This document shows, piece after piece, positions 7,019 through 7,459 of a stretch of 7,459 nucleotides of DNA. Position numbers and translations under genes: made by a program. Positions within the stretch are counted from its first letter, which is position 1, and each line of letters begins with the position of its first letter. The notes beneath the pieces were generated by a model. That model searched no databases and was not told the origin of the DNA. It saw nothing but the letters and a program-made list of their open reading frames with translations. Location of the stretch: contig JACDGQ010000141.1 of the NCBI GenBank assembly GCA_013821615.1, positions 1-7,459 of the forward strand, in the 5' to 3' direction. Source of the stretch: Planctomycetota bacterium (GTDB lineage: Bacteria > Planctomycetota > UBA11346).

Positions 7019-7058
7019 ACGAGACTTCCGGACATCCGGACATCCGGACATCCGGACT
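7019..7058 (-). repeat. Octamer tandem array, inverted relative to the lysS 3' array
   Basis: On the minus strand the units read AGTCCGGA, TGTCCGGA (three times) and AGTCTCGT, the same 8-bp unit as at 6929-6968 in reverse orientation. Aligned unit by unit, the two arms agree at 31 of 40 positions, with 50 bases between them. A transcript through both could fold into a long imperfect hairpin. Confidence 0.85.
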
Positions 7059-7121
7059 GCCCGCAATCGCGCGGAAAGAATCCTATGAACCTTTCAAAGC
7101 GCCGTGCGTTTAACCGGCCTT

Positions 7122-7142
7122 AGCGCCATAAATTGCGGCGCT
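7122..7142. repeat. Short inverted repeat AGCGCC/GGCGCT
   Basis: A perfect 6-bp inverted repeat flanks the nine-base AT-rich centre ATAAATTGC. There is no T-run, so it is not a terminator. It could be an operator upstream of the ExbB-like gene or chance in GC-rich DNA. Confidence 0.3.
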
Positions 7143-7202
7143 CCAGTCACTTGAGCCCAGTCCGCTGGTGACACACAAAATCCTTGACCACTCGTGCTTG
7201 GC

Positions 7203-7231
7203 TTGCCGCTGCTAGTCGCCCCAACCATACT
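7203..7231 (+). promoter_or_regulatory. Possible sigma-70-type promoter of the ExbB-like gene
   Basis: TTGCCG (7203-7208) and CATACT (7226-7231) are separated by 17 bases and each matches the consensus at four of six positions. It lies about 70 bases before the start at 7299. TTGAGC at 7151 with CAAAAT at 7176 is a weaker alternative with a 19-base spacer. Chance matches are common, so this is tentative. Confidence 0.2.
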
Positions 7232-7287
7232 CCGCCCCACCATCGAACCCAGGACGTCCCGCGGCCGGTCCGCGATCGCCACCCATC

Positions 7288-7293
7288 AGGGAG
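7288..7293 (+). promoter_or_regulatory. Shine-Dalgarno site of the ExbB-like gene
   Basis: AGGGAG lies five bases before ATG 7299 and supports that start, which is followed at once by a signal-peptide-like sequence. Confidence 0.7.
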
Positions 7294-7298
7294 ACCCC

Positions 7299-7459
7299 AT
7301 GCGCCGATTCCTCCGTTCCTCCGCTCCTGTCTTCGCCCTGCTCTGCCTCGCCTCGGCCGGGTTGCTCGTGGGCGCGGAAGGCGAGAAGGCCGCTGCGGCC
7401 TCCAAGAGCGTCATCTCCCTGATCCTCGAAGCCGGTCCGGTCGAGTACCTGCTGATCGG
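7299..7459 (+). CDS. Exported or inner-membrane protein, probably MotA/TolQ/ExbB proton-channel family, 3' end outside window
   Basis: Only 53 codons are visible. Residues 1-26 (MRRFLRSSAPVFALLCLASA followed by GLLVGA) form a typical Sec signal peptide: three arginines, then a hydrophobic core, with likely cleavage after VGA. A short charged, alanine-rich stretch follows, then SVISLILEAGPVEYLLI. A segment of the type 'I/L-x-x-AGGP-x-x-x-x-L-I' opening the first membrane helix is characteristic of ExbB/TolQ proteins. Planctomycetota and some other bacteria commonly have versions with an extra N-terminal signal peptide. Such proteins form the inner-membrane proton channel that powers TonB- or Tol-type machines. 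The start is supported by a Shine-Dalgarno site. A separate promoter is likely, since 328 bases separate it from lysS. The diagnostic later helices are outside the window, so the family call is provisional; the signal peptide is firm. Confidence 0.55.
   Translation, partial: MRRFLRSSAPVFALLCLASAGLLVGAEGEKAAAASKSVISLILEAGPVEYLLI

Larger units (their letters stand above)
6971..7298. other. Intergenic region between lysS and the ExbB-like gene
   Basis: I see no convincing gene in these 328 bases. They hold the inverted octamer array (7019-7058), a more AT-rich stretch around 7076-7200 with a small inverted repeat, weak promoter-like hexamers, and a Shine-Dalgarno site next to the following start. 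No T-run follows the octamer arms, so a classic intrinsic terminator for lysS is not evident. Confidence 0.7.

Noticed and set aside
6929..7062. Possible CRISPR array
   Set aside because: The units are 8 bp, directly abutting and without unique spacers, so they are simple tandem repeats.
7094..7282. 62-codon minus-strand frame before the ExbB-like gene
   Set aside because: No recognisable motif, no clear ribosome-binding site, and it covers the presumed promoter and leader of the plus-strand gene.

Overview
The window is GC-rich bacterial DNA. It comes from a Gram-negative (diderm) organism, because it holds two outer-membrane secretins with signal-peptide and TPR architecture. TPR-rich secretins in tandem, a signal-peptide-bearing MotA/TolQ/ExbB-like protein and a stand-alone 23S-IVP-type four-helix-bundle gene together suggest the Planctomycetota or a related PVC lineage. 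This placement is inference; no rRNA or taxonomic marker was compared.

Layout. (1) Positions 1-4705 hold two tandem plus-strand genes for paralogous TPR-STN-secretin proteins. The first is cut by the left edge. The second starts on a GTG that overlaps the first gene's stop and has a strong Shine-Dalgarno site. (2) Positions 4704-5354 are an intergenic block: a purine-rich tract, an intrinsic terminator for the secretin operon, a minus-strand four-helix-bundle gene, and a pyrimidine-rich tract. The outer tracts are imperfect inverted copies of each other, so the small gene lies inside a potential long stem. (3) Positions 5369-6970 encode a full-length-looking lysyl-tRNA synthetase, lysS, except that codon 163 is TAG where bacterial LysRS proteins usually have lysine. 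(4) The last 40 bases of lysS are an octamer repeat array (AGTCCGGN). An inverted partner array lies 50 bases downstream. (5) After a gap with no recognisable gene, a new plus-strand gene starts at 7299; its first 53 codons look like an exported MotA/TolQ/ExbB-type protein.

Functionally, the secretin pair probably builds or regulates one outer-membrane channel, perhaps as hetero-subunits. The ExbB-like gene would supply an inner-membrane proton channel, but nothing here links it to the secretins. lysS is housekeeping.

The least explained signals are the amber codon in lysS and the paired inverted low-complexity arrays, one pair around the four-helix-bundle gene and one at the lysS 3' end.
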